Shown: positions 19,574-28,483 of the stretch, piece after piece
Position numbering within the stretch: position 1 is the first letter of the stretch
How the letters are laid out: each line of letters begins with the position of its first letter
Origin: Mycobacterium sp. 1554424.7
GTDB lineage: Bacteria > Actinomycetota > Actinomycetes > Mycobacteriales > Mycobacteriaceae
Length of the DNA: 64,000 nt
Assembly: GCF_001665295.1 (NCBI RefSeq)
Contig: NZ_LZSE01000105.1
Location: 186,001-250,000 of the forward strand
Direction of reading: 5' to 3'
The notes under the pieces: generated by a model
What the model was told of the DNA's origin: nothing
Databases searched by the model: none
The model's input: the letters and a program-made list of their open reading frames with translations, nothing else
Position numbers and translations under genes: made by a program

Positions 19574-20041
19574 ATGGCGACCTCAGACGGATTTCACCCA
19601 GACTTCGACGACGCGGCCACCGAGGTCACGCGCCACCGTGTGCACCACGTCAAGGCGTCGGACATCAGTTCCGACACCGCGCAATCGGAGGGCCTGCGCC
19701 GGTTCGCGGCCCTGTCTGGCAAGTCGGTCGGCGCCGAGAAGCTGTGGATGGGCGAGACCCACGCCGCGCCGAGTTCCGCTTCGGACAACCATCATCACGG
19801 CGAATCGGAGACCGCGATCTACGTCCGAAGCGGCAACCCGGAGTTCGTCTTCCACGACGGCACCCGAGAGGTGCGCATCTCCACCGCGCCCGGCGATTAC
19901 GTCTTCATCCCGCCGTACCTGCCGCACCGGGAGGAAAACCCCGACCCGAACTCCCCCGCCGAAGTCGTGATTGCGCGCAGCACCCAAGAGGCCATCGTTG
20001 TCAATCTGCCCGAGCTGTATCCGCTGAAAGACGCTCAGTAG
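19574..20041 (+). CDS. Cupin-domain protein
   Basis: A 155-residue single-domain cupin. Motif 1 contains NHHHGESETAIYVRSGNPEFVF and motif 2 GDYVFIPPYLPHREENPD, giving the usual His/Glu/His metal set. This could be a small metal-dependent dioxygenase, isomerase or binding protein, and the substrate is not readable. It starts three bases after the preceding stop without a clear Shine-Dalgarno, so it is probably coupled to the FAD oxidoreductase. The stop overlaps the convergent VOC gene by seven bases. Confidence 0.88.
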   Translation: MATSDGFHPDFDDAATEVTRHRVHHVKASDISSDTAQSEGLRRFAALSGKSVGAEKLWMGETHAAPSSASDNHHHGESETAIYVRSGNPEFVFHDGTREVRISTAPGDYVFIPPYLPHREENPDPNSPAEVVIARSTQEAIVVNLPELYPLKDAQ

Positions 20042-20433
20042 ACCGCGATTTCGATGAGATTCCCGTCGACGTCGCGGCAGTAGTGCGAGGTCATCGGCCC
20101 CAACGCGCCGGTCTTGGTCACCGGCCCGGAGACGATGTCGACGCCGCATGCGGTGAGGTGGGCGCGAACGTCCTCCGGCGTCGCCCGCGTGATGAAGCAC
20201 AGGTCCGCGGAGCCGGCGGCTTCGACGGACCCGGTCACCCAGTCGGGATCGTCGGCCAGCGCCCCGACGGGTCGCAGGTTGATCTTCTGGCTTCCGAACG
20301 ACACCGCGGTCCGCCGCGACGGTCCGAACGTCTCTCGCCGCATGCCCAGCACCCGCCCATACCACGAAGCGGTGGCCTCAACGTCGTTGCAGTTCAACAC
20401 GATATGATCGATGCGTTCCACCGCGAAGCCCAC
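20035..20433 (-). CDS. VOC-family protein
   Basis: A single VOC module of 132 residues. ERIDHIVLNCNDVEATASWYGRVLGM carries the first metal-ligand His. INLRPVG, DLCFIT, GPVTKTGALGPMTSHYCRDVDGNLIEIAVY and the terminal Glu complete the glyoxalase/dioxygenase pattern. GTG 20433 is preferred over TTG 20439 because AGGAGG lies seven bases upstream of it. It is translationally linked to the TetR gene upstream (stop at 20436-20438), so the regulator and this enzyme form one minus-strand operon. Confidence 0.85.
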   Translation of the reverse strand: MGFAVERIDHIVLNCNDVEATASWYGRVLGMRRETFGPSRRTAVSFGSQKINLRPVGALADDPDWVTGSVEAAGSADLCFITRATPEDVRAHLTACGVDIVSGPVTKTGALGPMTSHYCRDVDGNLIEIAVY

Positions 20434-20435
20434 CG

Positions 20436-21023
20436 TCAACCCTCCTCGTTCGTGCGCAGCTGCGTCGCGAGCGCGGTCGCCAGCTGGTCGGCGGCACTCT
20501 CGTCGAGCGCCTCGTGAGCGAAAATCATTCTGTACCAGAGTAATCCAAACGCCTGATCGACAACGGTTGCCGACGGTTCGCCGGCGGGGATCTCACCGCG
20601 GGCTCGCGCGCGGGCGAGGATTCCAGCCAATTCGTCCCGCCTCGCCGCGGTGAACGCCGCGAGCCGATCCATGGTGGCGTCATCGGCAAGCGCCTCCCGC
20701 AGCACCCCGAGGAGCAGGCTGCGGTTATCGGGCGCGGCGGTGAAGGTGGCTCGCAAAAACAGGCGGAGGTCGGAGTGCAGGTCGCCACTGTCCGGTGCCG
20801 GTGCGACCTGCTCCGCCCGGTGGATCATCGCGTCGAGCAGCACCGCGCTCTTCGAAGGCCACCAGCGATAGATGGTCTGCTTGCCGACCCCCGCCCGCTC
20901 GGCGATGGCGTCGACGCTGATCGGCCCGCCGCCGTCGGCGAGCAACTCGGCCGCCGCCTGCAGGATCGCCCGCTCCGCCGCGTTGTTGCGTCGGCTACCG
21001 GTGTGCGGCCGTCGGGGCGTCAC
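20436..21023 (-). CDS. TetR-family regulator
   Basis: A 195-residue TetR protein with N-terminal HTH AAERAILQAAAELLADGGGPISVDAIAERAGVGKQTIYRWWPSK and a helical C-terminal domain of the TetR_C_16/33 sort. GTG 21023 is chosen because a minus-strand -10 (TAGCCT, 21036-21031) lies seven bases upstream, giving a leaderless mRNA. The longer frame would cross the divergent gene. A 27-bp palindrome lies upstream between it and the F420-type reductase gene, both presumably its targets. Confidence 0.88.
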   Translation of the reverse strand: MTPRRPHTGSRRNNAAERAILQAAAELLADGGGPISVDAIAERAGVGKQTIYRWWPSKSAVLLDAMIHRAEQVAPAPDSGDLHSDLRLFLRATFTAAPDNRSLLLGVLREALADDATMDRLAAFTAARRDELAGILARARARGEIPAGEPSATVVDQAFGLLWYRMIFAHEALDESAADQLATALATQLRTNEEG

Positions 21024-21044
21024 AGCCTGAAGGCTAGCGTTCCG

Positions 21045-21071
21045 ATTGACGAGACCGCTAGTCTCGACAAT
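21045..21071. promoter_or_regulatory. 27-bp palindromic operator, TetR/F420-reductase intergenic
   Basis: ATTGACGAGAC and GTCTCGACAAT arms (10 of 11 positions pair) flank CGCTA. The site covers the -35 region of the TetR gene and ends nine bases before the ATG of the divergent gene. It is a good candidate for binding by the adjacent TetR protein. Confidence 0.65.
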
Positions 21072-21080
21072 GCTAACGAC

Positions 21081-21494
21081 ATGACCACCCCAGCCCGCGA
21101 ACGCAAGCGCCGCCGCACCGGCTTCTTCCATCGACGCATCGCCAACCCCATCACCCGGCGGCTGCCCACCCAGGTGCTGCTGGAGACCACCGGCCGCAAC
21201 AGCGGGCGACCGCGGCGAACGCCGATCGGCGGGCGGCTCGACGGTGCCACGTTCTGGCTGGTGTCCGACCACGGCGAAGCGTCCGACTACGTGCGAAACA
21301 TCAAGGCGAACAACAAGGTTCGGATCCGCATTCGGGGCCGCTGGCGTGCGGGGACGGCCTCGCTGCTGCCGGACGACGACCCGCACGCCCGCCTGGAAGC
21401 GCTGCCGCGGTTCAACAGCGCGATGGTGCGCGCGTTGGGCACCGACCTGCTGACCGTGCGAATCGAGCTGGACGGAAAGCAGCGGTCGCCTTGA
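21081..21494 (+). CDS. Deazaflavin (F420)-dependent nitroreductase-family protein
   Basis: A 137-residue split-barrel protein of the DDN/F420H2-dependent family that mycobacteria carry in many copies. Visible features are a basic N-terminus, PTQVLLETTGRNSGRPRRTPIGGRLDGATFWLVSDHGEASDYVRNIKANNKVRIRIRGRW, and the C-terminal FNSAMVRALGTDLLTVRIEL. Members reduce quinones, nitroimidazoles or fatty-acid-like substrates with F420H2. It is divergent from a TetR gene, with a shared palindromic operator. Confidence 0.88.
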   Translation: MTTPARERKRRRTGFFHRRIANPITRRLPTQVLLETTGRNSGRPRRTPIGGRLDGATFWLVSDHGEASDYVRNIKANNKVRIRIRGRWRAGTASLLPDDDPHARLEALPRFNSAMVRALGTDLLTVRIELDGKQRSP

Positions 21495-21575
21495 CCACGG
21501 ACCGCGCCCGATGCTAAGCAGGTGCTCAGCATCGCGGTTAGCGGCTGCCCGCGTTGCGGGGTGGAGGAGGACACA

Positions 21576-22781
21576 ATGACGGCCACCGAGCTGGTCTTCG
21601 ACCCGTTCTCGGAAGAGTTTTTCAACGACCCCTACCCGACGTATCGGCGGATGCGCGAGGAGGCGCCGGTCTACTACAACGCGGAGCACGACTTCTACGC
21701 GCTCAGCCGCCACCAGGACGTGGCTGCCGCGTTCAAGGACCACGAGACGTATTCGTCGGCGCGCGGGATCGACCTCGCCATGGTCAAGAACGACAGCCTC
21801 CCGGCGGAGGCCAAGTCGATGATCTTCATGGATCCCCCCGAGCATCGGCGCATGCGCAGCCTGGTCAACAAGGTCTTCACGCCGCGAGCGATCACCGCGT
21901 TACAGGACAGCGTGACCGAGCTGATCGACTACCACCTGTCGCGGGTCGATCCCCGGCAATTCGATGTGGTCGCCGACTTCTCGGCGCTGTTTCCCGTCGA
22001 AGTGATCAGCACGGTCCTCGGGGTTCCCGCCGAGCATCGCCAGCAAATCCGGCATTGGGTCGACGCGTCGCTGCACCGCGAGCCCGGCCAGATCGAGATG
22101 AACGAAACCAACTGGGAGGCCGTGACTTCGGTCGGGGCGTTCTATTACAACCTGATTCAGGAAAGACGCAAGCAACCGCAGGACGACATGATCAGCGGCT
22201 TGATCGCCGCCGAGGTGGAGCGCGACGGCGGCACCACCCGCCTGGACGACGTCGAAATCACCGGGTTCGCAGTCCTTTTGGGGGGCGCCGGTGCCGAGAC
22301 CGTCACCAAGCTGGTCGGCAACGCGATCGTGCAGTTCGCGCGCAACCCCGACCAATGGCAAAAGCTGCTCGACGACCGCTCCAAGCTGCCCGCCGCGATC
22401 GAGGAGGTGCTGCGCTACGAGGCACCCGCGCAGTACAACGTCCGCTACTCGCTGAAAGACGTTCGCCTGCACGGCGTCACGATCCCCGCCGGCAAGCCGG
22501 TATTCCTGTTGGGCGGGGCGGCGAACCGCGATCCCGACGCCTTCACCGACGCGGACACATTCGACATCGACCGCGATCGCTCGGAGGCGCAGAACCTCGG
22601 CTTCGGATACGGCGTGCACAGTTGCCTGGGGGCCGCGCTGGCCCGGATGGAAAGCGCGATCGCTCTGGGGAAGCTGCTGGACCTGATGCCGCGCTACGAG
22701 GTGATCTGGGCCGGCTGCAAACGGGTGACGATGCAAAACGTCGCGGGCTGGTCCAACGTTCCGGTGCGGGTGCTCGCCTGA
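21576..22781 (+). CDS. Cytochrome P450
   Basis: A 401-residue soluble P450. It has an I-helix oxygen-activation motif (LLGGAGAETVTKLVG), the ExxR helix (IEEVLRYEAPAQ), and the heme-thiolate loop FGYGVHSCLGAALARME. The start at ATG 21576 has GGAGGAGG upstream. No ferredoxin or reductase gene is adjacent, so redox partners must come from elsewhere, for example the ferredoxin at 57565. I cannot assign the CYP family or substrate. The nearest neighbours are the F420-type reductase and an unknown gene. Confidence 0.95.
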   Translation: MTATELVFDPFSEEFFNDPYPTYRRMREEAPVYYNAEHDFYALSRHQDVAAAFKDHETYSSARGIDLAMVKNDSLPAEAKSMIFMDPPEHRRMRSLVNKVFTPRAITALQDSVTELIDYHLSRVDPRQFDVVADFSALFPVEVISTVLGVPAEHRQQIRHWVDASLHREPGQIEMNETNWEAVTSVGAFYYNLIQERRKQPQDDMISGLIAAEVERDGGTTRLDDVEITGFAVLLGGAGAETVTKLVGNAIVQFARNPDQWQKLLDDRSKLPAAIEEVLRYEAPAQYNVRYSLKDVRLHGVTIPAGKPVFLLGGAANRDPDAFTDADTFDIDRDRSEAQNLGFGYGVHSCLGAALARMESAIALGKLLDLMPRYEVIWAGCKRVTMQNVAGWSNVPVRVLA

Positions 22782-22878
22782 GCGCGATCCCCTCGCTCAG
22801 CCAATTCTCAACATTTTCTTCGCTCCCGGCTAGCTCGGCTCAAAGGATCCGCCAAGCCGGCGGCCTCAGTATCGAGTC

Positions 22879-23358
22879 ATGTCGAGTGAGCCGTTCTGCG
22901 CAGACCTGGTCGAGCGCTACCTGTGCACGCGCGGCAGCCGCTACTTCCGGGGCCGGCACGACGGAGAGTTTTTCTACGTCGCCAACACCCGCCCGCGTCG
23001 GCTTCACGTCCATCTCGAGGTCTGCCCGACGCAGGGCGACGTACTGATCGTCCGGGTAACCCCCGCATGCTTCTTTCCCGCCACCGACCGGCCATGGTTG
23101 ACGCACTTCGCCGACACGTGGAACGCGCAGGACCGGCAAGTCATCGCCGTGGTGCACGGCTCGTCCGACCCGCAGCGCATCGGCGTGGTGGCGCGCAGGT
23201 CGCAATGGATCCGCAAGGGCGTCTCGTTCGAGGACTTCGCCTCCCTGGTCGACGCCGCCATCGCCGACGCGATCGATCTGTTCGGGCAGCTAGAACCCAC
23301 AGTCGTTCCGGCCGAAGTGCCTTCGACGGCACACCAGTTGGTGCGCGACGCCGGTTGA
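22879..23358 (+). CDS. Conserved hypothetical protein, possibly YbjN-like
   Basis: A 159-residue soluble protein with no enzyme motif. It contains alternating strands and helices (RYFRGRHDGEFFYVANT, LHVHLEVCPTQGDVLIVRVTPACFFP, RQVIAVVHGSSDPQRIGVVARR) and an amphipathic C-terminal helix ending IADAIDLFGQL. The strand-helix rhythm and the closing DAAIADAIDLF resemble YbjN/chaperone-like folds, but I would not assign this firmly. Its last 69 bases overlap the convergent epimerase gene. Confidence 0.65.
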   Translation: MSSEPFCADLVERYLCTRGSRYFRGRHDGEFFYVANTRPRRLHVHLEVCPTQGDVLIVRVTPACFFPATDRPWLTHFADTWNAQDRQVIAVVHGSSDPQRIGVVARRSQWIRKGVSFEDFASLVDAAIADAIDLFGQLEPTVVPAEVPSTAHQLVRDAG

Positions 23359-24453
23359 GGGGTCCGACGCGCGGACTAGGTCATGGCGGGCCCCGGTGTA
23401 TCGGGCCGGCTCGCCGAACTCGGCCCTGATCGCGCCCCACGGGTCGGCGTAAATCCCCGGCCAATCCCGGTAGGCCGCACGCCTTTTGAGGAATTGACGC
23501 ACGAGGGGTGAGATCACCCGTGCCGGTTGGCGCCGCCAGCCGGCGGCCGCACGCATCTCGGCCAGCATGTCCGGCCAGGGATGGCGCTGGAATTGCAGCG
23601 CCTGCTGAGCGCGGGTGGTGTCCATCCAGTCGGTGACGTACCAGTCCTCGTCGCTGTCGGGATCGCCCGGCCTGCCCCCGGGCAGGACGTCGACCAGGCC
23701 GCGGGCGGTGGCCAATGCCTTGCCGACGTCTCCCTGGCGGAGCAGGTGTGACTCGTCGCCGCCGACCAGCAGGATTTCGCCGAGAACATCGGCCGTCGTC
23801 GCGGCGGCGAAAGCGAGCGCTGCGTCGCGGACATCGATCGTGTGGATGCGCCCGTCGGTCGGCAGTGCGCTCTCCAAGTATGGCGCGTCCATGTTGAGCG
23901 GCATCGCGCCCAGGTCCACGCTCAGGACTCCGGCCAGCCGAAGGATCACCCCGTCCAGGCCAGAACCCCGTACGTGGCCTTCGACCTCCGCCTTGTGCGC
24001 GCCGTACAGATCGGTCGGCCGCAGCGGAGTGTCAGCGCGCAACAGGTCGGGGTGCCGGTGCGGGTTGCGCGCGCCATGCACGGCATTGCTCGACGCCTGG
24101 ATAAAGCGCACCCGATCCTGGCTCGACTGCGCGGCACGCAGCAGCGCCACGGTCGCGTCCACGTTGACGCGGCGGGCCAGGGCGGCGTCGCGATAGATCG
24201 ACGGCGGAATGACCGCGGCCAGATGAATTATCACCGTCGGCGAGGTGTCGGCGACGAGGCGATCGACCTGGTTCGGGTCGGTCAGGTCCGCCCAGTCCGC
24301 CTCCGCTCCCGCCGGCAGCGACCTCGCGGCCTTGCGCTGATCGCGGGTGCCGAGGTCGGTGGCGACGACGCGATGGCCGGCGGCAACCAGGCGGCGCACC
24401 GTCTGCGAACCGACCAGCCCGAAACCCCCCGTGACAAGAACCTTTTCCGACAT
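23290..24453 (-). CDS. NAD-dependent epimerase/dehydratase (extended SDR)
   Basis: A 387-residue extended SDR. The NAD-binding motif VLVTGGFGLVGSQTVRRLVAAGHRVVATDL is followed by the acidic DWADLTDPNQ. The catalytic Ser is in FIQASSNAVHG and the YxxxK pair in YGAHKAEVEGH. The C-terminal third is long and basic (WRRQPARVISPLVRQFLKRRAAYRDWPG), which may contact a nucleotide-sugar or lipid substrate. It is divergent from the acyltransferase gene and may belong with the lipid genes there. Confidence 0.87.
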   Translation of the reverse strand: MSEKVLVTGGFGLVGSQTVRRLVAAGHRVVATDLGTRDQRKAARSLPAGAEADWADLTDPNQVDRLVADTSPTVIIHLAAVIPPSIYRDAALARRVNVDATVALLRAAQSSQDRVRFIQASSNAVHGARNPHRHPDLLRADTPLRPTDLYGAHKAEVEGHVRGSGLDGVILRLAGVLSVDLGAMPLNMDAPYLESALPTDGRIHTIDVRDAALAFAAATTADVLGEILLVGGDESHLLRQGDVGKALATARGLVDVLPGGRPGDPDSDEDWYVTDWMDTTRAQQALQFQRHPWPDMLAEMRAAAGWRRQPARVISPLVRQFLKRRAAYRDWPGIYADPWGAIRAEFGEPARYTGARHDLVRASDPSTGVAHQLVCRRRHFGRNDCGF

Positions 24454-24488
24454 CTCCCCCCGATGTGCGACGAGTTATCAGCAAACGG

Positions 24489-24521
24489 ATATGACATTCT
24501 CTAAAATGGAGAGTAGCATAT
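24489..24521. promoter_or_regulatory. Interrupted palindrome in the epimerase/acyltransferase promoter region
   Basis: ATATG and CATAT outer arms and TTCTC/GAGAG inner arms share one centre near 24505, with 11 of 16 positions pairing. A TAAAAT -10-like stretch lies in the centre. It may control the two divergent genes at 24453 and 24575. Confidence 0.35.
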
Positions 24522-24574
24522 GCCATGCTGGCGCTGAGGTTTGAGACCGGCGTCACACCGGCTATCACTAGCAA

Positions 24575-25411
24575 ATGGCAGAAACACGACGGCGGGGAGC
24601 CATGAAGGTTGTTGAGACAGCGGACAATCCTGAAACCGCCAAGTGGGATCCGGCTCTCACCGAGCAGGTCTCCAAGGCCCTCGGACCGGTCATCAAGCGG
24701 TATTATCGCGCCGAGGTGCGAAACATCGACAATGTCCCGTCGACCGGCGGGGCGCTCGTGGTGTCCAATCACTCAGGCGGCATGTTCACTCCCGACGTGC
24801 TGATCTTCTCGCCGGCCTTCTACGAGAGGTTCGGCTACGACCGCCCCGTCTACACCCTGGGCCATTACGGGCTGTTCATGGGTCCGCTGGACGGGTGGCT
24901 GCGCCGCCTCGGGGTCATCGAGGCGAGCCGCGAAAACGCGGCCGCCGCTTTGCATTCGGGTGCGGTGGTGCTGGTCTTCCCGGGCGGCGACTACGATTCC
25001 TACCGGTCCACCTTCAGCGCGACCACCATCGACTTCGACGGTCGCACCGGCTACGTCAGGACGGCGATCGAAGCCGGGGTGCCGATCGTTCCCACCGTGT
25101 CCATCGGCGCCCAGGAGACGCAGCTGTTCCTGACCCGCGGCAACTGGCTGGCGCGCACGCTGCGACTGACGAAGGCCCGGATCAACATCTTGCCTATCAG
25201 CTTCGGTTTCCCGTTCGGCCTAAGCGTGATCTTGCCGCCCAACCTGCCGCTGCCGGCCAAGATCGTCACGGAGGTCCTCGAGCCGATCGACATCGCCGCC
25301 CGCTTCGGCGACGATCCCGACATCGACGAGGTCGACGCGCATGTGCGAGGCGTGATGGAGGCCGCGCTCAAGCGTCTGGCCGACGAGCGCCGGTTCCCCA
25401 TTCTGGGCTGA
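24575..25411 (+). CDS. Lysophospholipid acyltransferase-family protein (PlsC-like)
   Basis: A 278-residue acyltransferase. The catalytic box reads VVSNHSGGMFTPDVLIF, an NHxxxxxxxD variant of the HxxxxD motif seen in mycobacterial members. The substrate-binding box is VVLVFPGGDYDSYR, and VPIVPTVSIGAQET follows. It probably acylates glycerol phosphate or lysolipid at the membrane face. ATG 24575 lacks a Shine-Dalgarno. ATG 24602 follows GGGGAGCC with rather tight spacing and is an alternative. The WS/DGAT gene follows 24 bases later, suggesting linked lipid synthesis. Confidence 0.87.
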   Translation: MAETRRRGAMKVVETADNPETAKWDPALTEQVSKALGPVIKRYYRAEVRNIDNVPSTGGALVVSNHSGGMFTPDVLIFSPAFYERFGYDRPVYTLGHYGLFMGPLDGWLRRLGVIEASRENAAAALHSGAVVLVFPGGDYDSYRSTFSATTIDFDGRTGYVRTAIEAGVPIVPTVSIGAQETQLFLTRGNWLARTLRLTKARINILPISFGFPFGLSVILPPNLPLPAKIVTEVLEPIDIAARFGDDPDIDEVDAHVRGVMEAALKRLADERRFPILG

Positions 25412-25435
25412 CGCGTCGGCGAGGCGAGGTGGCGT

Positions 25436-26821
25436 GTGAAGAGGCTCAACGGCATGGACGCCATGCTGCTGTACAGCGAGGCGCCGAACCTGCACACGCA
25501 CACGCTGAAAGTCGCGGTCCTCGACCCCTCCAGCTGCGACTCTGACTTCGGCTTCGAGGCGTTCCGACACCACGTGCGCCGACGGCTGCATCTGCTAGAA
25601 CCGTTGCGCTACAAGCTCGTCGACATTCCCTGGCGACTGCATCACCCGATGTGGCTGGAGAACTGCGAGGTCGACCTGGACTACCACCTGCGGCGGGTGC
25701 GGGTGCCCGCGCCGGGCGGCCGCCGGGAGCTCGACGGCGTCATCGGCGAGGTGGCCTCCACGCCGCTGGATCGCGGCCGCCCGCTGTGGGAATTCCACTT
25801 CGCCGAGGGCCTGACCGGCGGCCGATTCGCGCTGATCGGCAAGATCCACCACGCGCTGGCCGACGGCGTCGCCTCCGTCAACCTGCTGGCGCGCGCGATG
25901 GACCTCGAGGACGGGCCGACCGACGAGCGGGACGACGACCAACCCTGCGCCACCCCGTCGACGTCCGACCTGCTGCGCGCCGCCGGACGCGACCACCTGC
26001 GGCAAGCCGCCAAGCTGCCGGGCCTGGTCAAAGACGCGGCCGTGGGGTTGTCCCGGGTCCGCCGCCGGTCCCGGCAGCGCGGAAAACACCCCGACCTGGC
26101 CGACACGTTCGACGCACCGCCGACCTTCCTCAACCACGTCGTGTCACCGCGGCGGCGGTTCGCCACTGCGACGCTGCCGCTGCCCGACGTCAAGGCGACC
26201 GCCAAGGCGTTGGGCATCACGATGAACGACATGGTGCTGGCGACCGCGGCCGGGGGCCTTCGGAAGCTGTTGCTGGCCTACGACGGAGCGGCCGACCGGC
26301 CCATCATCGCCTCCGTGCCCACCGCCACCGACAAGTCCGACCGGATCACCGGCAACGAGATCAGCGGCCTGATGGTTTCACTGCCTGTGCACATCGCCGA
26401 CGCGGCCGAACGGGCGCGGCTGGTCGCGCTGGCGACCCGAATCGCCAAGGAAGACCACGAAATTCTGGGCCCCAGACTCTACGAGCGGATGATGACCTAC
26501 CTACCCACCGCGCTGGCGCCGGCCGCGTTTCGCTGGCTGGCCCAGCGGGAGGCGCCGAACAAGATGATGAACGTCGCGGTGTCCAGCGTCGTGGGCCCAC
26601 GAGAGCGTGGCCACTTCGGGGGCGCTACAGTCAGCGAAATCTACTCGACCGGCGTGCTGTCGCCGGGCGCCCCGGTCAACATCACGGTGTGGAGCTACGC
26701 CGACCAGCTCGGCGTCGCGGTGCTCACCGACGACCGGACCTTCGACGACCCGCACGAAGCGACCGACGCGCTCATCGCGGCTTTCCACGAATTACGCTGC
26801 GCGGCGGGGCTTTCCGGCTAA
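25436..26821 (+). CDS. WS/DGAT-family acyltransferase (wax ester/triacylglycerol synthase)
   Basis: A 461-residue wax ester synthase/diacylglycerol acyltransferase family enzyme. It has the active site HHxxxDG in [22 protein letters not shown] and the downstream [17 protein letters not shown] and [13 protein letters not shown] motifs. The family makes storage lipids from acyl-CoA. GTG 25436 starts the usual [16 protein letters not shown]-terminus. With the PlsC-like gene upstream it forms a two-gene acyltransferase operon. Its stop codon overlaps the purQ stop by four bases. Confidence 0.93.
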   Translation: MKRLNGMDAMLLYSEAPNLHTHTLKVAVLDPSSCDSDFGFEAFRHHVRRRLHLLEPLRYKLVDIPWRLHHPMWLENCEVDLDYHLRRVRVPAPGGRRELDGVIGEVASTPLDRGRPLWEFHFAEGLTGGRFALIGKIHHALADGVASVNLLARAMDLEDGPTDERDDDQPCATPSTSDLLRAAGRDHLRQAAKLPGLVKDAAVGLSRVRRRSRQRGKHPDLADTFDAPPTFLNHVVSPRRRFATATLPLPDVKATAKALGITMNDMVLATAAGGLRKLLLAYDGAADRPIIASVPTATDKSDRITGNEISGLMVSLPVHIADAAERARLVALATRIAKEDHEILGPRLYERMMTYLPTALAPAAFRWLAQREAPNKMMNVAVSSVVGPRERGHFGGATVSEIYSTGVLSPGAPVNITVWSYADQLGVAVLTDDRTFDDPHEATDALIAAFHELRCAAGLSG

Positions 26822-27492
26822 GCGGCCAGCACCGCGTCCAGCGCCGAATAGAACAGGCCCAGGCCGTCGTCAGACGGCCCCGTCAGCGCCTCGATGGCGT
26901 GCTCGGGATGCGGCATCAGCCCGACGACGCGACCGTTGGCGGAGCTGATGCCCGCGATGTCGCGCTGCGAGCCGTTGGGGTTGTCGTGGTAGCGGAACAC
27001 CACCCGGCCCTCGCCCTCCAGCTCGTCGAGCACATTCGCGGGCGCGACGTAACGGCCCTCGCCCGATTTCAGCGGCACCAGCAGGTCCGCGCCGGACTCG
27101 AAACGAGAGGTCCAGGCGCTCGAGGTCGATTCCACCCGCAGCCACACGTCGCGGCACACGAAGTGCAAACCCGCGTTGCGGGTCAGGGCGCCGGGCAGCA
27201 GCCCGGCCTCGCAGATGACCTGAAAACCGTTGCAGATTCCCAATACCGGCATTCCGCGTCCCGCGGCGTCGACCACCGCGCCCATCACCGGGGCGAACCT
27301 CGCGATCGCGCCGGCGCGCAGGTAGTCGCCGTAGGAAAAGCCGCCGGGAACCACCACGGCGTCGACCCCCTTGAGGTCGGCGTCGGCGTGCCACAGCGCG
27401 ACCGCCTCGGCGCCGACGCGCCGGGCCGCGCGCGCGGCGTCCACGTCGTCAAGCGTCCCGGGAAAGGTGATGACGCCGATCCGCGCCGTCAT
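26818..27492 (-). CDS. purQ: Phosphoribosylformylglycinamidine synthase subunit PurQ
   Basis: The glutaminase subunit, which supplies ammonia to PurL. This 224-residue class I amidotransferase has the nucleophile Cys in [15 protein letters not shown], the oxyanion stretch [14 protein letters not shown], and the His/Glu pair in [11 protein letters not shown]. Its start overlaps the purS stop by four bases, so PurS and PurQ are co-translated. Confidence 0.97.
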   Translation of the reverse strand: MTARIGVITFPGTLDDVDAARAARRVGAEAVALWHADADLKGVDAVVVPGGFSYGDYLRAGAIARFAPVMGAVVDAAGRGMPVLGICNGFQVICEAGLLPGALTRNAGLHFVCRDVWLRVESTSSAWTSRFESGADLLVPLKSGEGRYVAPANVLDELEGEGRVVFRYHDNPNGSQRDIAGISSANGRVVGLMPHPEHAIEALTGPSDDGLGLFYSALDAVLAA

Positions 27493-27728
27493 TGCGGCTC
27501 CCGGCTGATCGTCCAGTCTTCGATCACGGTGTTGGCCAAGAGCGATTCGGCGATCTCGGCGAGCTCGGCATCGCCTATCGTGTCGTCGACCTCCAGCTCA
27601 AATCGCTTGCCCTGCCGGACATCCGAGATCCCCGGATGGCCGAGCCGACCCAGGGCGCCGACAATTGCCTGACCCTGCGGGTCCAGAATCTCCGCTTTGG
27701 GCATCACATGAACGACCACCCGGCTCAC
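27489..27728 (-). CDS. purS: Phosphoribosylformylglycinamidine synthase subunit PurS
   Basis: The small structural subunit (79 residues) that bridges PurL and PurQ. Typical features are the N-terminal strand [27 protein letters not shown] and the [12 protein letters not shown] strand, which contains the conserved RxGK. It begins at GTG 27728 and overlaps purQ (ATGA). The complex partner PurL is encoded at 4046-6331. Confidence 0.96.
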   Translation of the reverse strand: MSRVVVHVMPKAEILDPQGQAIVGALGRLGHPGISDVRQGKRFELEVDDTIGDAELAEIAESLLANTVIEDWTISREPQ

Positions 27729-27775
27729 CGGCGCTCCTCCTCAGGGGTTGTACCGGCGCCAACTCTACCGGCCGG

Positions 27776-28450
27776 TCAGGGACACGACGCGATATAGGCG
27801 TCGCACAGCGGCGCGATCATGGAATTCAGCACGTTGTCGTCCGACATCGCCGGCCAGGACGCCTGCGGCGGCCCCTGGGACCACAGGGTGAGCTCGCTGA
27901 TCGTGCTGCTGGCCACATGGGCCACCAGGTAGGTGTGCATGACGACCGGCCCGCTGACCGCCGCGGCCATCCGGTTCGGCTCGTCGCTGGTGATCGACGG
28001 CGACTCCGCCGGGACCCGTTGCTGACAGCCGCGCAGGGCGGCGACGGCGTTGCTGAAAACCCCGGCCGCGAGCGAGCCGCCGCGGGCGGTATCACCGCGC
28101 CAGTGCAGGATTTCGGCCTGCAACTGCCACTGACCGTCCGGGTGGGTGATCGTCACGCGCGCCGCGACCGCCGAGGCGCGGGCGTCCTGCGGTGGATCCG
28201 GGGTGGCGCACACGTCCTCGAACCGAAACCTCGCCGTCCCGGTACCCGTCAGCGGAACCGACGAACCGGCCAGCGACGGCCAGTTGTAGACCGACTCCAG
28301 CGGCACCGCGCGCTGGGCGATCCATGCGCTGTTGGGAATCTGGTCGCAGGTGGTGGGGCAGGTCTCCGGGTCCGCGTGGGCCGGCACCACGACGACCAAT
28401 GCCACCGCGAACCCGCCGACAGCGAGCATCGCCGCCAGGATCACCCGCAT
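27776..28450 (-). CDS. Secreted hypothetical protein
   Basis: A 224-residue protein starting MRVILAAMLAVGGFAVALVV, with a clear signal peptide and probable cleavage after PAHA (A|DPETCP). The mature part contains several cysteines (CPTTCDQIPNS, VCATPD, LRGCQQ, APLCDAYIASCP) likely to form disulfides outside the cell. No known domain is recognisable. I chose the ATG at the signal peptide. An upstream in-frame ATG at 28507 overlaps the divergent gene. The gap to purS is 47 bases. Confidence 0.75.
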   Translation of the reverse strand: MRVILAAMLAVGGFAVALVVVVPAHADPETCPTTCDQIPNSAWIAQRAVPLESVYNWPSLAGSSVPLTGTGTARFRFEDVCATPDPPQDARASAVAARVTITHPDGQWQLQAEILHWRGDTARGGSLAAGVFSNAVAALRGCQQRVPAESPSITSDEPNRMAAAVSGPVVMHTYLVAHVASSTISELTLWSQGPPQASWPAMSDDNVLNSMIAPLCDAYIASCP

Positions 28451-28483
28451 CGGCACCACCCCCGTCAGGGCACAATCGTAAAT

